DNA of 64,000 nucleotides from Agrypnia vestita (Eukaryota > Arthropoda > Insecta > Trichoptera > Phryganeidae): contig JADDOH010023735.1 of the NCBI GenBank assembly GCA_016648135.1, forward strand, positions 1-64,000, in the 5' to 3' direction. The notes under the pieces were generated by a model. The model was given only the letters and a program-made list of their open reading frames with translations. It searched no databases and was not told the DNA's origin. Position numbers and translations under genes: made by a program. Positions 1 through 11,390 of this stretch are shown one piece after another; positions within the stretch are counted from its first letter, which is position 1, and the number at the start of each line of letters is the position of its first letter.

Positions 1-660
1 TCCTAGAAACCTCGTAGCATTATGGGAGCCGGGGTACTTCCGGACAGGAAGTCAGCGGGCCGGGCCTTCTCGGCGCCGCGCCGCGCTGCTGTCATCTCGC
101 GTCTCCGTCGTCTGCGTTCGGAGGCTTGGATCGCTCCCAAAGCCATCTCTCGTCCTTGTTGGTGATGGACCTTCGCGGTCCCGTTAGCGCCGGAGCCGGC
201 ATCCAATGCCTGGCGGTTGGCTGCTTCCGAATCAACCGGATCTCGATCTCTCTCTCTAGTTCACTTCACCATTCCGGCTTCACGATTGTTGAAGCCGGTA
301 TGTCACTCTCTATAGACTTCAGTTCATCCGTCAGCTGTCCGATAGCTGACGGCAGCTATGTAGTTCACTTCCGATCACTGATCACTGTGGTAACTGTTAA
401 CTGCCCACTGAGAACCTACTAACTGCTCACTACTCTGATAGCTGTTGACTCGTCTGTGATAACTGCTTACTGGTTTGTTCCGCACGGCGTCTGACCTTTT
501 ATCGTCGGCCGTCAGGGCGGATCTCTGCCGGTTTCCTTTGCCCGACCTACCTTCTCGGGGTTGGTTAATCGACGTCACCTCAGCGTCCAGGAGGGTAGCC
601 ATTGGTTGGCGACAATCCCTTACCTGGCCCCGCCTCCACGCCCGAGTCATTCTGTGATGG
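1..660. other. GC-richer unassigned segment
   Basis: This stretch is clearly richer in G+C than the AT-rich DNA that follows. Open frames on both strands have no recognisable domain. It holds a perfect 9-bp inverted repeat (328-336 with 344-352, 7-nt loop) and many short ACTG-type repeats between 360 and 475. A block around 328-362 matches the opposite strand near 8026-8043, so part of it is probably a dispersed repeat. It may be the edge of an LTR or DNA element. Confidence 0.3.
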
Positions 661-1366
661 ACCCAATACCATGCGCATCTCGCAGGTCTAAATTAAATAA
701 ATTAATTGTTCGTATTACCTATCTACGCTGTCCATAGGAGATGCACTTTGTTCCACACTATTTCAATGATTTTTCTTATTTATATTTATTTAACGCATAA
801 TCATTACAGAATTATTTTTATATAAAGTTGACATATTATCTACCTTAATTGGATTATTTATAAGAAAATAAAAGACTTATAACCAGCGCTTATAATCTAC
901 TTACAATACAAATAAACTTACAATATGAATTCTTAATTAATTAATAATCATAACAATATAACTTAACTATTTATAATATAATTATAACTAGAACTTATGC
1001 CTAGGGAATCTCTAAATCATATTATATACTATCACATAAAAATATGTTTACAAACATTTAAAATTATTTACAATTCATCAAAAATTCGCGTATTTGCGTT
1101 TTCCTGTTTCGCGACATTCTATTTATTTATTTATAACGCCGTCAGCGTCAAATTATCACCATAAAAAAATCATCCACAAAAGTTAATATTATTACCATTA
1201 TTTTATACCAATAATTCCTTATATGTATTCATACGTAGCCTCTAACATATAGCGAATTTATAATTTTATCTTGGTACTTGCTTGCATTATATTATCAGAA
1301 AATTTATGTAGGAGAAATTGCTAATAATCTTAGATCTATATCTATCGTCATATATCTCTGTCTATA

Positions 1367-1413
1367 AACCTCTGCATAACAACAAACGGAAACCTCTGCA
1401 TAACAAAAACGGA
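1367..1413. repeat. Two-copy tandem duplication
   Basis: Unit 1367-1390 is repeated at 1391-1413 with one small deletion; both begin AACCTCTGCATAACAA and end CGGA. The second unit runs directly into the left arm of the hairpin at 1410-1459. Confidence 0.7.
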
Positions 1414-1459
1414 ACAAATAAATTAGTTCTCCTTCCGGAGAACTAATTTATTTGTTCCG
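1410..1459. repeat. Perfect 23-bp inverted repeat, 4-nt loop
   Basis: Arms 1410-1432 and 1437-1459 are exact reverse complements, separated by TTCC. It is too perfect and too long to be expected by chance in AT-rich DNA. It could be a foldback element tip, a small-RNA precursor or a replication-slippage palindrome. No U-tract or gene beside it suggests a terminator. Confidence 0.85.
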
Positions 1460-1865
1460 CATATATATTACATTTTAGGCAAAACAAATACAGATCTCGG
1501 GAATTTTAAGATTTCGGACATCGCAAATGTTTTCAACCCTACCGAGCATTATCGTCTATTTCTCGATAATCCATTGCTTCCCAAATAAAATATCGCTATT
1601 GTTCGGTTTCGGATCCTTTGAAGACGGCTGCCGCATCGAGCGGAGCGCAAAATAAATTTAGCCTGCAAACTCCTAATCCTTGTCGCTAATTGCGGTATTC
1701 GCAAGCCGACGAGACCTTACAGTATACACAAGCTAGAAGAAACATTATTTTTCATTACTTATATTAGCCAGCTTAGAAGCCGATTTAATTGCATTCATTG
1801 TTCTTTCCGAGGAAAAAGATTTGTTTGTCACACAGCTGTGCACACGTGCAGTTGGTATAAAGCCT

Positions 1866-1879
1866 GGGGCGAAAGCCCC
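1866..1879 (+). other. GC hairpin with GAAA tetraloop
   Basis: GGGGC-GAAA-GCCCC is a 5-bp stem closed by a GNRA-type loop, an RNA-like motif in an otherwise AT-rich stretch. It is short and could be chance. Confidence 0.3.
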
Positions 1880-3934
1880 GCTGGTCATAAAGCTATTTTT
1901 GAAATGTGGATTCGCGTCATTTTTCGCCGTCGATTTTATGGGAATTAATCCTCTACGGTAGTGATAACTATATCAAGTCGTCTGGTGTCATTTTCTTTTT
2001 CTCTCATTAACCAATTATTATCGGTAGCAAAAGATTGCCCATTTTTAATTACCTAAAAAGTGATGATTAGCAAATAATTTTTGATGATCACGGCGCTTAA
2101 CTAACTTTAACGCAGCACTCCAAAATATCCAAAATATATCCCTTTTCTATGACTCAAATGATATTGTTGTCGTGGTCAATGTTTCAGTTCGTTTCAATAA
2201 ACAATTGCACCATAGAAACATGAACCGCACGACGCACAAACCTAGATTTAAGATTTAGGGGAATTACCTACTCGTCCATAATGTACACATTGGGCCAACC
2301 TCGGCAGAGCGCCAACGCCGATCAACTTCGCTCAATGGCCGACGGCGGTCACACATTAGCGCATGACTCATTTCTGCCCAGGGCCTGCGCACTCTAATAT
2401 CCATTCTCATGCACGTTAAACGAACGTTTACTTTAATCCAACTTGAAACAACCCGCCCTTACACATACTGATTCGATTGTCTTTCTTAAATGGAAAGAGG
2501 TCTCCGAATCATTTTGATTTAAACAGTGTGTTAAAAACCGGTCATCGCTTTTCATAATATAATTGTGATCAAATTCATAATGTGTTATTATGGTGATTGA
2601 ATTATGTTCTCACTGTTTAATGTTCTCCTATTTTACAAGTAAGATTTTTCCCCCATTGATGAAGAACCGTCATTGATGGTACAAGGTAATATAACTTCTT
2701 TTTTTTTAATAGAAAAATCTTAAGTTTTGGATTAAGAAAATACGTTTATGAAAAAGATTTTTTAAGCATTAAAAAACTATTAACACTATTTTTAAAAAAC
2801 TATTAAAGAACATTAAAAACTATTTTTAAAAACACGATTTTAAACTCCCGCCAAAACGCTTATTTTCGCAAGTGACGTTAGGCATGACTCTTTATTCGTT
2901 TTTTTACAAAACAAGCCGGCTTTTTTGTATAGTGTGTCCATAATGTAGATACCCAAATGTAGAAATTCAATCCTAAAAACTGAAAAATGAATCTACATTA
3001 AAGCATCAATTTTCGGTAAGTTATCAAATTTTCCTTGTGAAAATCCATCCTCCATTATTTTAAATGTGTTCCTAGATATTTATTTTATTAAAATAGATCA
3101 CGAACACGGCTAAATCTGTATAAAAACCACGCAAACTCCAGTAAAACCAAAGCGAAAACGAACGGTTACCATAGAATCGAAACAAATTACAGTGTCAAAC
3201 ACCATAGATCACACATGTTTATCTATAATTCTTGCTAACCAACGTCACGACCAATCACATCGCGTTTTAATGGAATCGTATTTTTAAGATTTTTATTATA
3301 AAAAATATGAATGAAAACATTATCCCACACCATACATACTTAGTTTTGATTTTTCTGAATCTATTTCATATACTTTCGTAGATATCTGTAAAATGTGGAA
3401 TTACCCTATTGTGTTGAATATCTTGAGTTGGAACATTCGTTTTTTGTCCAGCTGTATTCCAATGCAAGGTATACAATACAGCACGTAATTTCTTATGGAT
3501 GCCAAAGAAGTAACTTATAACCATTTAAAATCATTCTTTATTCTCTTTCTAAAAGAAGTCTTTGTTGTGTCGTGTGATATATCTACCATTACATACTCCT
3601 AGGTACGGTGTCCTGTTAAATTGAGAGGTCAATACATCAAGTTTTAAATAATGAACTACAACTTTTCAAAACATCGTTTTATTTATAAAATCTTTTTGGT
3701 ATATAAAAATAAGAAGTGTTATTACAACAAAATAATATTGAATAACGAATGAACAATAATTATCGCCCAATTTCATTTGTATCAAATATAGCCAAAATAA
3801 TTTGCTAAATAATCGATAAAATAATTTGGTTTTAGGGCAAAATTTGATACACATGACGCGATTGCCAATTTAACCTCAGTTGTCATGTTTTCATTAGACT
3901 TAAATGAAAAATGAATGTTTTAATAGGTAATAAT

Positions 3935-4445
3935 ATGAAATGGAAGTCACATATTAACTCAATGGTCAAAATAATTACAAAATTATACATATTTTTATTA
4001 GGCTTAGAAACATTCTATCACCAAAGACAATCAAAACTGTGTGTTATGCATTAATTCAATTAATGTTACAATATGGTATCATTGGGTGGGGATGATCACA
4101 TAAAACATCATTAAACACACTCATAGCACAAAAGAGAATAATTTAAGTTATTAAAAAAAAAGAGAAACTACCTTACAAATCGAATTTTGTGTGTCTACTG
4201 TTAAGGAAATGAAATATATATATATATATCATTACTACAAATCTCTAAAGAAAAACATATAATGCATTCTATATCTTCCAGGTCTCCAAGATCATTTCTA
4301 AATTTAAACACGCCTAAATATAAAACAAGCGCAGCTCAAAACCGTTATTCCTTTGTAGGAATTAAAACTTTCAATTCATTACCCGAAAATTTAATAAAAT
4401 TCAAGACCTTACGTCATTTAAAAATTTCAATAAAATCCCCTTGAA
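3935..4445 (+). pseudogene. LINE reverse transcriptase C-terminal remnant
   Basis: Read through several stops, the + strand gives the order typical of the end of a CR1/Jockey-type LINE ORF2: a KWKSHI segment, an 'LQYGIIGWG'-like segment near 4065-4095, then an open frame at 4262-4444 holding NTPKYKTSAAQNRYSFVG and an 'FNSLPENL' motif. That last motif is characteristic of the extreme C-terminus of these proteins. A short (TA)n run sits at 4215-4229. It is dead and resembles the remnant at 8150-8560. Confidence 0.55.
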
Positions 4446-6064
4446 ATTTTCATGAGCTTTCCTATACATTTTTTTTTCTCAATATTCTTAACACCTTATT
4501 ATCACAATTTTAATATCCATGAAACGAACTGATGTGATTACCCCTGGTCGGGCCACATCCATATTTGGAATATGTAGCGAACGCCCTTCATTGATAAATT
4601 AGGCAATCCGCTTTTCCTGTCTCCGCCTATGACGCGGGACCCACCAGGACCGGCGTCAGTACATACTGGATCGCCGCTTCGTGAGTACATACTCAACCGC
4701 CGCCTCGCTTGGAACGTTCTCAATCGAGTATTTTCGACCGCCATCACCGCCGTGTGACATTTACGCACGTTCCGCATTCCGCATTACCCTCAATTTGTCG
4801 TTCGATCTTAACACCGCCTTTCAAATCCGTTCTTCGCAGTGGATTTGTTTATAATCTTGGTGAAGACGGCCACCCGCATCTACAGTCCACTTTCAACCGC
4901 AGTTCATCAGGTCGCAGTTCCAATAAATCGGAAGATAACCAGGAGGTAAGTGTTTTGCATGTTTTCTTTGTGACGGGCCTTTCGCTACGCACTGGACATC
5001 TTGCCCTTGGAAGTTTCCGTATAGTTGGACGCTCAAAGCGCACCATTTCATCCATAACATAACCGCTTCACCAACTCCCATAAGCACGAGTGTCAGCTCT
5101 TTTATGGTGAGTTTTTTATTGTATGAATATATTATTGAATTTATGAAATTACGTCTAATGGTCTGAGTATAATAAATAAAAAAATAAAAAATTTAAATAA
5201 ATATATTCATAGATTTACGTAAGGCATTAATTATATAGCATATTGCAAAACATACTCTTAACCGGTCGCGTGTCGGCCGTACTTAACGCGGAATATACCC
5301 TGTCTGCCGCGCAATTTCGCGCACGATTGCTGATTTTACACCCTTTTTTGAGATTGTTATATTCATGTAAAAATCAACAATAATCGCTAAGAAGTTGCAG
5401 ATTCTGGTTTCTCAATACACAGACTTCAATAATTACTTGTACAATAATTACTTATTCATTAATTATGAAGAAATGTCTCACATTTTTGTATTCTTGTATT
5501 GTTTATATCTTACTTACTTAATTTATGTTTTATTTTTATAACTTAATCCAATGTTTCTTTTTCTATATCTTACTTATTTAATATAATGTCTTACACTAAC
5601 GATTTCATTAATAATAGATTTATACATATATGACAATGCCCCCACTAAACACGAGAACAAATTCTCATTTAAAAGTGGGTAAGCGTGTAATATAAACGTG
5701 TATTAATTATATTATATTAAATACACTCTTAATTTTGTACATTTACCAAATAAATTTAATAAAAAAAATAAAAGTAAAGAAATTTACCGTCAGAAATGTA
5801 CGCACATGTTTATCGAATAAAACCATGTAAGCAATAACACCAAAGATGTTTTATTTCAATATTTTCGTTCTAAATATATCAAAGAATATAAAAATACTAA
5901 ATTTCAACACTTTTTTTTATTAAAAAAAAACACTTTTTTAACAGATAAATAACACAATTAATACGCGGTTCGAAGACGACATTTGGAATGATTTTTTCCG
6001 GTTTGCGCGGCAAATGAGGTTACTTGACAAATAGAACTCGTTCATTCATTCGAAAACTCGAGAT
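4446..6064. other. No recognised gene; possible exon or 5' UTR at 4709-4945
   Basis: Most of this stretch is AT-rich and empty. A GC-richer open frame from 4709 runs into a consensus splice donor (CAGGAG followed by GTAAGT, cut after 4945), and a weaker donor-like GTGAGT lies near 5107. I recognise no domain in the translation, so this may be a host exon or a LINE 5' UTR that happens to hold donor-like sequence. Confidence 0.2.
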
Positions 6065-6600
6065 AAAACAAAAAATAACTAACTTGGACTAACGTTGGAC
6101 AAAAAACTCAACTGGAGGGAACACATAAAAAACCTCCTAAAAAACGCACACACCTCAAAAGGGCAAATTAAATTGTCTCTTGAACAAACATATCACACTA
6201 CTTCAAATACAAAAATCTTTCTATACAAAACCATCATCCGTCAAGTCCTAACATACGCCAGCCCCATCTGGGCCACGGCAAAACACAGAAAAAAATTAGT
6301 TGTATTCCAAAACAAAATACTCAGATACATCCTCCAAGCCCCGTGGTTTGTGAGGAACACAATCATCCACCGGGACTCAAACACACCGCACCTAAACGAA
6401 CATATCCTAGAATTAGCCAAGAAGTTTTACACAAAACTATCAACAATTCAAAACCCCACCATCTCTTCCCTCGGCCTCAATGATCCGGAAGCTGACCCCG
6501 ACCGCATCCTCCCTATATACCTTCTATATCCTCCCCCTCAGGCCCCCTGAAGAATGGGTGAAAAGAGGCCCACATATAACATAAAAATAAATTAAAATAA
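6065..6600 (+). pseudogene. Jockey-clade LINE, C-terminal ORF2 fragment
   Basis: The open frame 6095-6550 (151 aa from a TTG codon; there is no real start because it is a 5'-truncated copy) matches the region downstream of the reverse transcriptase palm in Jockey elements. It has LDKKLNWREHI, then a 'LYKTIIRQVLTYASPIW' block, then an 'LQAPWFVRN' block. The frame is unbroken to a natural stop, so this is one of the younger fragments. The following 3' UTR-like sequence ends before the purine-rich repeat at 6720. Confidence 0.8.
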
Positions 6601-6719
6601 AAAACCTATAGCATGACTGTGCTGTCAAAAGCACCCCTTTCTTCGGGGACCCAAACCCAATCCCGTGATACTACAGACAAAGGAGATAAGGGGGCTTCGA
6701 CCCTAACACTCTGTGTTCA

Positions 6720-7060
6720 TTGATAGTTAAGTTAAGGGAGGTAGTTACGATTGAGATTCGGAGGAGGCAGTTAAGATTGAGATTCGGAGGAGTGAGAGTT
6801 ACGAGTGCGATTCGGAGAAATGAAATCCAGAGCGCTGATCGCAGTTGAGAGTCGGAAGTCGAATCGGGAGTTACGAGTGTGATTCGAGGAAGTGAGATCC
6901 GGAGCGCGGATCGCAGTTACGAGTCGGAAGTGAAGCGGGAGAAGTAAGGTTCCAGTTGAACCGAGATCGGGAGTTAAGAGGTGAATCGAAAGTGAGACCC
7001 GGAGTGCCGAAGTTGGATCAAAAATCGGGAGTGGGGAGCCGAAGAAACGCCCGATGCCTT
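6720..7060. repeat. Purine-rich imperfect tandem repeat
   Basis: The + strand is strongly G+A-rich. Two 26-bp units (GATTGAGATTCGGAGGAG core) are followed by two units of about 72 bp (about 6787-6858 and 6860-6931) sharing GTTACGAGTG, TCCAGAGCGC/TCCGGAGCGC and GATCGCAGTT. Units drift toward 7050. It may be a minisatellite or a 5' leader of an LTR element. Confidence 0.6.
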
Positions 7061-7309
7061 AAGTACCTTTTTAGTATACATCGATTAAGAATTTTGCAGA
7101 GACAAATTAATGAAAACCCATATAAAAATAGTGAATAAGAAAAGATATAATTACGATAAGGAGTGTTAATAAATTTGGACTAAAGTAATTTTTTATTCAA
7201 TAAGGAAGTTAATAAGTAGACTGTATATTTTTTTGTTTCCATCCATAATATTAATTGGATAGTTTTGAATTTTAACCAATGTAACTTTGTATTAAACTGT
7301 GTGAATCTT

Positions 7310-7545
7310 GAACGGCCGCGCCAAATTTACACGCCCTGTCATTTCTTCTTCTGTGACTGATTTATGTTTGATACCGGTAAGTCGTGGAGCCACGACTATA
7401 CCGTATCATTGACGGTGCCCGTAAGTAGGGGCACGCGTCTTGAGAACAAATTGATAACGTGGTGATATCATTTATGGCACGCCAGCGTGTGGCTCGTGCG
7501 TTCTGCGTGCGCGTATCATGCGCGTAGCGCGCGTTGTAAAAGTGA
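7310..7545. other. GC-rich structured patch with stacked hairpins
   Basis: A perfect 8-bp stem (7380-7387 with 7390-7397, 2-nt loop) extends with small bulges to about 7371-7406. A second hairpin follows (about 7412-7431, GTGCCC with GGGCAC), then GCGCG-rich repeats to 7540. No open reading frame is present. The patch is isolated in AT-rich DNA. Confidence 0.45.
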
Positions 7546-7865
7546 TTTCCAACGATTCCATACCCTGAGATTTAATTAAAACAAAAAAAAAACAGTCACG
7601 AGGAAGAACGGTGGAGAAGTTGAAATATTATTGCGTATTGTAATTAATTTTATAGTATAACGTGAAAAATTATATCGCTTAAATGTTTTTTTTTTGATTA
7701 ATCAAATAATTATTTTTTTCAATGTATCCTATTGCATATGAGGCGCGTTCGTAAGTGACAGTAACCGATGAGAATTCGAGTAGGCGAGAATGTTATTAGT
7801 AGTAGTTCTGTCGGAATTATTTTTTACGTAGAAATGATTAATTGTGAATAGAATATCCTGGAGGT

Positions 7866-7899
7866 ATATGTATTGGGCCAATAAAGGGCCAATACATAT
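7866..7899. repeat. Near-perfect 14-bp inverted repeat, AATAAA loop
   Basis: Arms 7866-7879 and 7886-7899 pair at 13 of 14 positions around a 6-nt AATAAA loop. A further partial copy of the right-arm motif GGGCCAAT follows near 7908. Confidence 0.7.
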
Positions 7900-8025
7900 G
7901 CCTTAAAGGGCCAATCAATTTTACGACTCAGGGCGGAGTTAAAAACCGGACAGTTGACGATTAGTCGCGAGTATGCGGTACACAGTGGAGAATTAGAAGC
8001 AGACAAGTGAGGTGAAACAAAATAT

Positions 8026-8100
8026 AGCTGCCGTCAGCTTTCCGATAGCCAAAGCTCAGAAAGTCTACAGCCAGTTATAACTGCGGAACCGGAACAGTGA
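8026..8100 (-). repeat. Inverted copy of part of the first segment
   Basis: ATAGCTGCCGTCAGCT here equals the reverse complement of 343-360 or so in the first segment, with weaker similarity on both sides. It marks a dispersed repeat present twice in opposite orientation. Confidence 0.4.
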
Positions 8101-8149
8101 AGTCGTTTGACTAAGAAAATGTATTTGTGTTCATTAGATTAAGAAATGT

Positions 8150-8560
8150 TTAAAAATGGTATATTATTCAACTGTGCAATCCTTGTTGCAATATGGTATT
8201 ATTGTGTGGGGATGTGTTACAATGAATCACATAAGAATAATCCAAAGACTAACTATTGAAAAAATTTGAGGAAACCCCAAAGATTCAGAACGGGTACTTT
8301 ATTTAACATATTTAAAGTTAATACAGTTGACATAATTTATAAGAAATATTCGATATTTTAAGAAAGAAAACTAATATTTTACAAACGTGTCACTCGAGCA
8401 GAGAAGATTCGTACACGATGGATACCAAAGATGGCAGATACGTCACATCATAAGAGCCAAATCTAACATATACGAGAAAATACCTACTCTATAATGATCA
8501 TAAAAAATTATTACTTATAAAGAATATTGAAAAATAACTTAACAAATAAACAATATTGAA
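8150..8560 (+). pseudogene. LINE ORF2 C-terminal remnant (CR1-like)
   Basis: With frameshifts the translation reads 'LLQYGIIVWGC' and then conserved spacing to the tail region. It resembles the remnant at 3935-4445 in content and order. Several stops make it non-functional. Confidence 0.5.
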
Positions 8561-8619
8561 GGCAACCATGCCGTAAAACTGCTGTGCAATTTGGCATATG
8601 TATGCATGTAAGAAGTTAG

Positions 8620-8943
8620 AAAACTTGCATATATTTTCAAGAAATTACGGAACATACTGGACAAAGACACTTTAAAAACCGTATATTATGCTATTGTACA
8701 ATCATTACTAACCTATAATATTATTTGCTGGGGAAACTGCTATAAGACCACCCTAGAGCCTTTACATATTGCACAAAAATTAATCTTAAAAATCATGTTT
8801 AAAAAAGTTTTTTATACTCCTCACAACTTTTATTCAGCGAAAATAAAATCATGACTGTCAGCCAGCTTGCCATTATTCAAACTCTACAAATTCTATAAAA
8901 TCAAAATTATTATTAAACGAACCCAGCAAATGCACCATACTAG
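8620..8943 (+). pseudogene. LINE ORF2 C-terminal remnant
   Basis: The frame near 8660-8840 gives 'LDKDTLKTVYYAIVQSLL' and an 'LHIAQKLILKIMF' block, both typical of the segment after the palm in CR1-type LINEs. It is followed directly by a 3' UTR that recurs at 16936, so both probably belong to one element. Confidence 0.55.
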
Positions 8944-9087
8944 GATTCTTTAATTGTAATTTTTTATTACTACATAAATACCATATGAGAATAACTGCCA
9001 CAGAACAGGTTTTTACCTAGTGTGGCAGTTGTTAGTATCTTGTACTAACTAATGTAAATTTAAATAAACAGTAAATAAATAAATGAA
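8944..9087 (+). mobile_element. LINE 3' UTR family A, copy 1, with stem-loop
   Basis: A 3' UTR ending in AAATAAACAGTAAATAAATAAAT-like tail repeats. It contains a strong stem-loop: AACTGCCACA (8993-9002) pairs with TGTGGCAGTT (9021-9030), with an inner AGGT/ACCT pair. The second copy at 16936-17072 keeps the stem. LINE reverse transcriptases of some clades recognise such 3' hairpins; that role here is inference. Confidence 0.7.
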
Positions 9088-9235
9088 TAAATCGTAGTTG
9101 AAAAAATGTCAACCTGGAGACGATTGAGTAGGACCGATATGGAAGCTTTTGCTCTTAGAACGGTCCTGGGTAAGCGGTGGGTACCATTCACCATTCACAG
9201 ATTTAGAAGCGACAGCAATTATCTTCGTAGTAAAT

Positions 9236-9458
9236 TTTTTTTTTCAATATTTATATGGGAGACGTATGGATTTACTCAGTCAAAAAGCACAGAAGACCTA
9301 AAGCGCGAAGCGATCAGCCTTATCAAGGCGGCCAACACGTCTGTGTGGTATCCCTTGACTTCAAGGGAGCCTTTGACAGTGCCTGGCTGCCCTTTCTGCT
9401 ATTTCAACTAGTGAAAATGGACTGCCCACAAAATATGTACGAGGTCTTCAAGGACTAA
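9236..9458 (+). pseudogene. R1-clade LINE reverse transcriptase fragment
   Basis: Two overlapping frames together give YGFTQSKSTED, then 'VCVVSLDFKGAFDSAW', then 'LVKMDCPQNMYEVFKD'. This is the fingers-to-palm region of an R1-type reverse transcriptase, including the first catalytic aspartate (SLDF). A frameshift lies near 9335. The fragment stops abruptly and joins unrelated sequence. Confidence 0.75.
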
Positions 9459-9535
9459 AGTTATTTATATATGAGAAATGTGTATAAAAATAGTTTATAA
9501 CATAAGTGATCACTCTACACAATGCAACATTCACC

Positions 9536-9855
9536 AATTACATCATAAGAACATCCACAAATTAAGTCTCTTTTTCTCTTGTTTTCTCTTTTCTCCTGTT
9601 CATTCTTTTTGTATTATTTTTTAACAAGCCTATGTTTTTCTGCTAATAATTAAGTTTCTTTTTCTTTTGTTTAAATTTTTTATTCTTTCTTGTTATATAA
9701 TTTTTAACATGCCTTAGTTTAATTCATAAATATTTATCATTACTAACATATTTCTAAATGTGGAGACCTGTAATTGGCCATCTATATTATATCAATGTTT
9801 TATATGCTTCTTTGTCGTGCTGTAGGTCTTCCATGAAAATTAAATAAATAAATAA
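9536..9855 (+). mobile_element. LINE 3' UTR family B, copy 1
   Basis: A T/C-rich 3' UTR ending in ATTAAATAAATAAATAAAT. Its last 90 bp are almost identical to 30600-30690. AATTAAGT-TCTTTTTC motifs are repeated inside. The coding part of the element is missing here. Confidence 0.7.
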
Positions 9856-10235
9856 ATATTGTCAAATTATTAAAACTTATGTCTCATTGAGTGATGGCGT
9901 CGTACCTGAACTTTGGATTTCATTCATGGATTGGAATTCATTTCGCCAATCATCAAAGACAGTCAGAGAACTGATGTTGAAAATTACTATTTAGTAAAGC
10001 GTTAGAAATAATAATCTATGACCTTATGAAAATAAATATTACTGACCAAAATTAAAAAAAAAATTTTTAAAATATTATAATTTTGTTCTATAACACCACT
10101 CTGGGACAAGCGTAGCCTAGTAGAGTGGCATAATCCACAAATCTAACAAAAAAAAATTGTGTAATCTTATCTTATATTTTTATTGTTAAATTATTATTAA
10201 GTACCTATATATTGTAAACAAGGATTTTTTTTTAA

Positions 10236-10440
10236 AAAAAAAAAAAGAGTTTAATGCTAATCATTATGGTTTTGTCAGTGGGAAATCAACCACTTCTAAC
10301 CTGAAGGAATTTTCTGAATTCCTCCAGGACTGCATGGATTGTGGGATCCAGGTCGGTGCGATATATACCGACTACAGAAAAGCATTCGGTAAGATTGTTC
10401 ATAAAATTTTAATTCCCTACTTACATTTCGAAAAAATCGA
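10236..10440 (+). pseudogene. LINE reverse transcriptase fingers fragment
   Basis: The frame gives NHYGFVSGKSTTSNL, then 'VGAIYTDYRKAFGKI'. These are the conserved blocks around the first catalytic aspartate (IYTDY) of Jockey/R1-related reverse transcriptases. It is only about 60 codons long, preceded by an A-run and followed by unrelated sequence. Confidence 0.65.
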
Positions 10441-10646
10441 TTTTTAAATTTTTGAATTTTCTTAAAGCTTGAGGTCTTAAGAATGTCTGGTGAAAATTTC
10501 AAGCAAAAATTTAAAAAAATAACAAGGTTACAGAAGATAATAGTAGCATCATTTTGTTGATTCCGCGCCGCGCTACACGCAGGTAGCTGCCAGGCGAGCT
10601 CTTTCATAAAATAAATGTTAGACCTGTTTCTATATGTTTGTGAAGA
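10441..10646. other. Unassigned spacer
   Basis: AT-rich sequence with a short GC-rich patch near 10560-10605 and no recognisable coding. Confidence 0.4.
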
Positions 10647-11343
10647 GTGCTCGATGATATGGGAATTCTAAGCAAGGTGGAGGACTTATATTATAGACCT
10701 AGAATCGATGATTTTATTAAATTTAAAAATTTTGCGATTTGTCCATTGCTCAAATTTCAAACGCGTTTCACTCGAAACCATGTTTTGAAAATCGGTGACC
10801 AAAATATCCCGGCAATCCATAAACAAATAAAATTCACCTTAGAAATAGGTAATCCTTCGTTAAACTTTTTAGATCTAACTCTGTCAGTCATAAATAACAA
10901 AATTGATTTTAATATTTATCGTAAGCCAACTTATACGGACACAACCATCCCACAAACACTCTGCTTATCGTTCTATGGTCCATCGTCTTATATCCGTCCC
11001 CTTAACACGTGATAAATTTATTTTAGTATTGTCCAAAATCAAACACATAGCAGTTAATAACGGTTATAAAGCTAGCTTAGTAGATAATATTTTAAATAGA
11101 AAAATGCAACAATTAGCCCGTAATAATTTTTTGTTCCACAGTAGTGATGTAGTTAAGCACCAAGAGTTCCAATGGCGTCGTATTTTATTTATTGATTCTA
11201 CTTTTCCCACTTCTAGCGTCAAAAATCTCCAACAACCAAAAAATTTAACTTACAGTCCTATTTTGAATATGTTCCCTTTCACCCTATCACCTGTTTCTTT
11301 TCACCCCCCACTACTTACCCCCATTTGGACACTTAACACTTAA
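10647..11343 (+). pseudogene. Penelope-like element, RT C-terminal part
   Basis: Two overlapping frames (10647-11012 and 10903-11343) form the end of a PLE reverse transcriptase. They contain 'GNPSLNFLDLTLSVINNK' and the PLE signature 'FNIYRKPTYTDTTIP', then the block 'KHIAVNNGYKASLVDNIL'. A frameshift lies near 10950. After that the reading jumps to 'YSPILNMFPF', which in PLEs is the tail behind the GIY-YIG domain, so the linker and nuclease have been deleted. A terminal block follows at 11391. Confidence 0.8.
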
Positions 11344-11390
11344 GTATGATTGTTTATAATTTTTTAAAGTTCAATTAGTATTAAGTATAC

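Larger units (their letters stand above)
661..3934. other. AT-rich non-coding stretch
   Basis: I see no gene here. Open frames are short and low-complexity. It contains a 24/23-bp tandem duplication (1367-1413), a perfect 23-bp hairpin (1410-1459), a GC hairpin with a GAAA loop (1866-1879) and a moderately GC-rich patch (2270-2400) that I could not assign. Confidence 0.5.

Noticed and set aside
1433..1459. Intrinsic terminator
   Set aside because: The hairpin lacks a U-tract and the DNA is not bacterial.
2270..2400. RNA gene in a GC-richer patch
   Set aside because: No pol III boxes, cloverleaf or rRNA/snRNA similarity that I can recognise.
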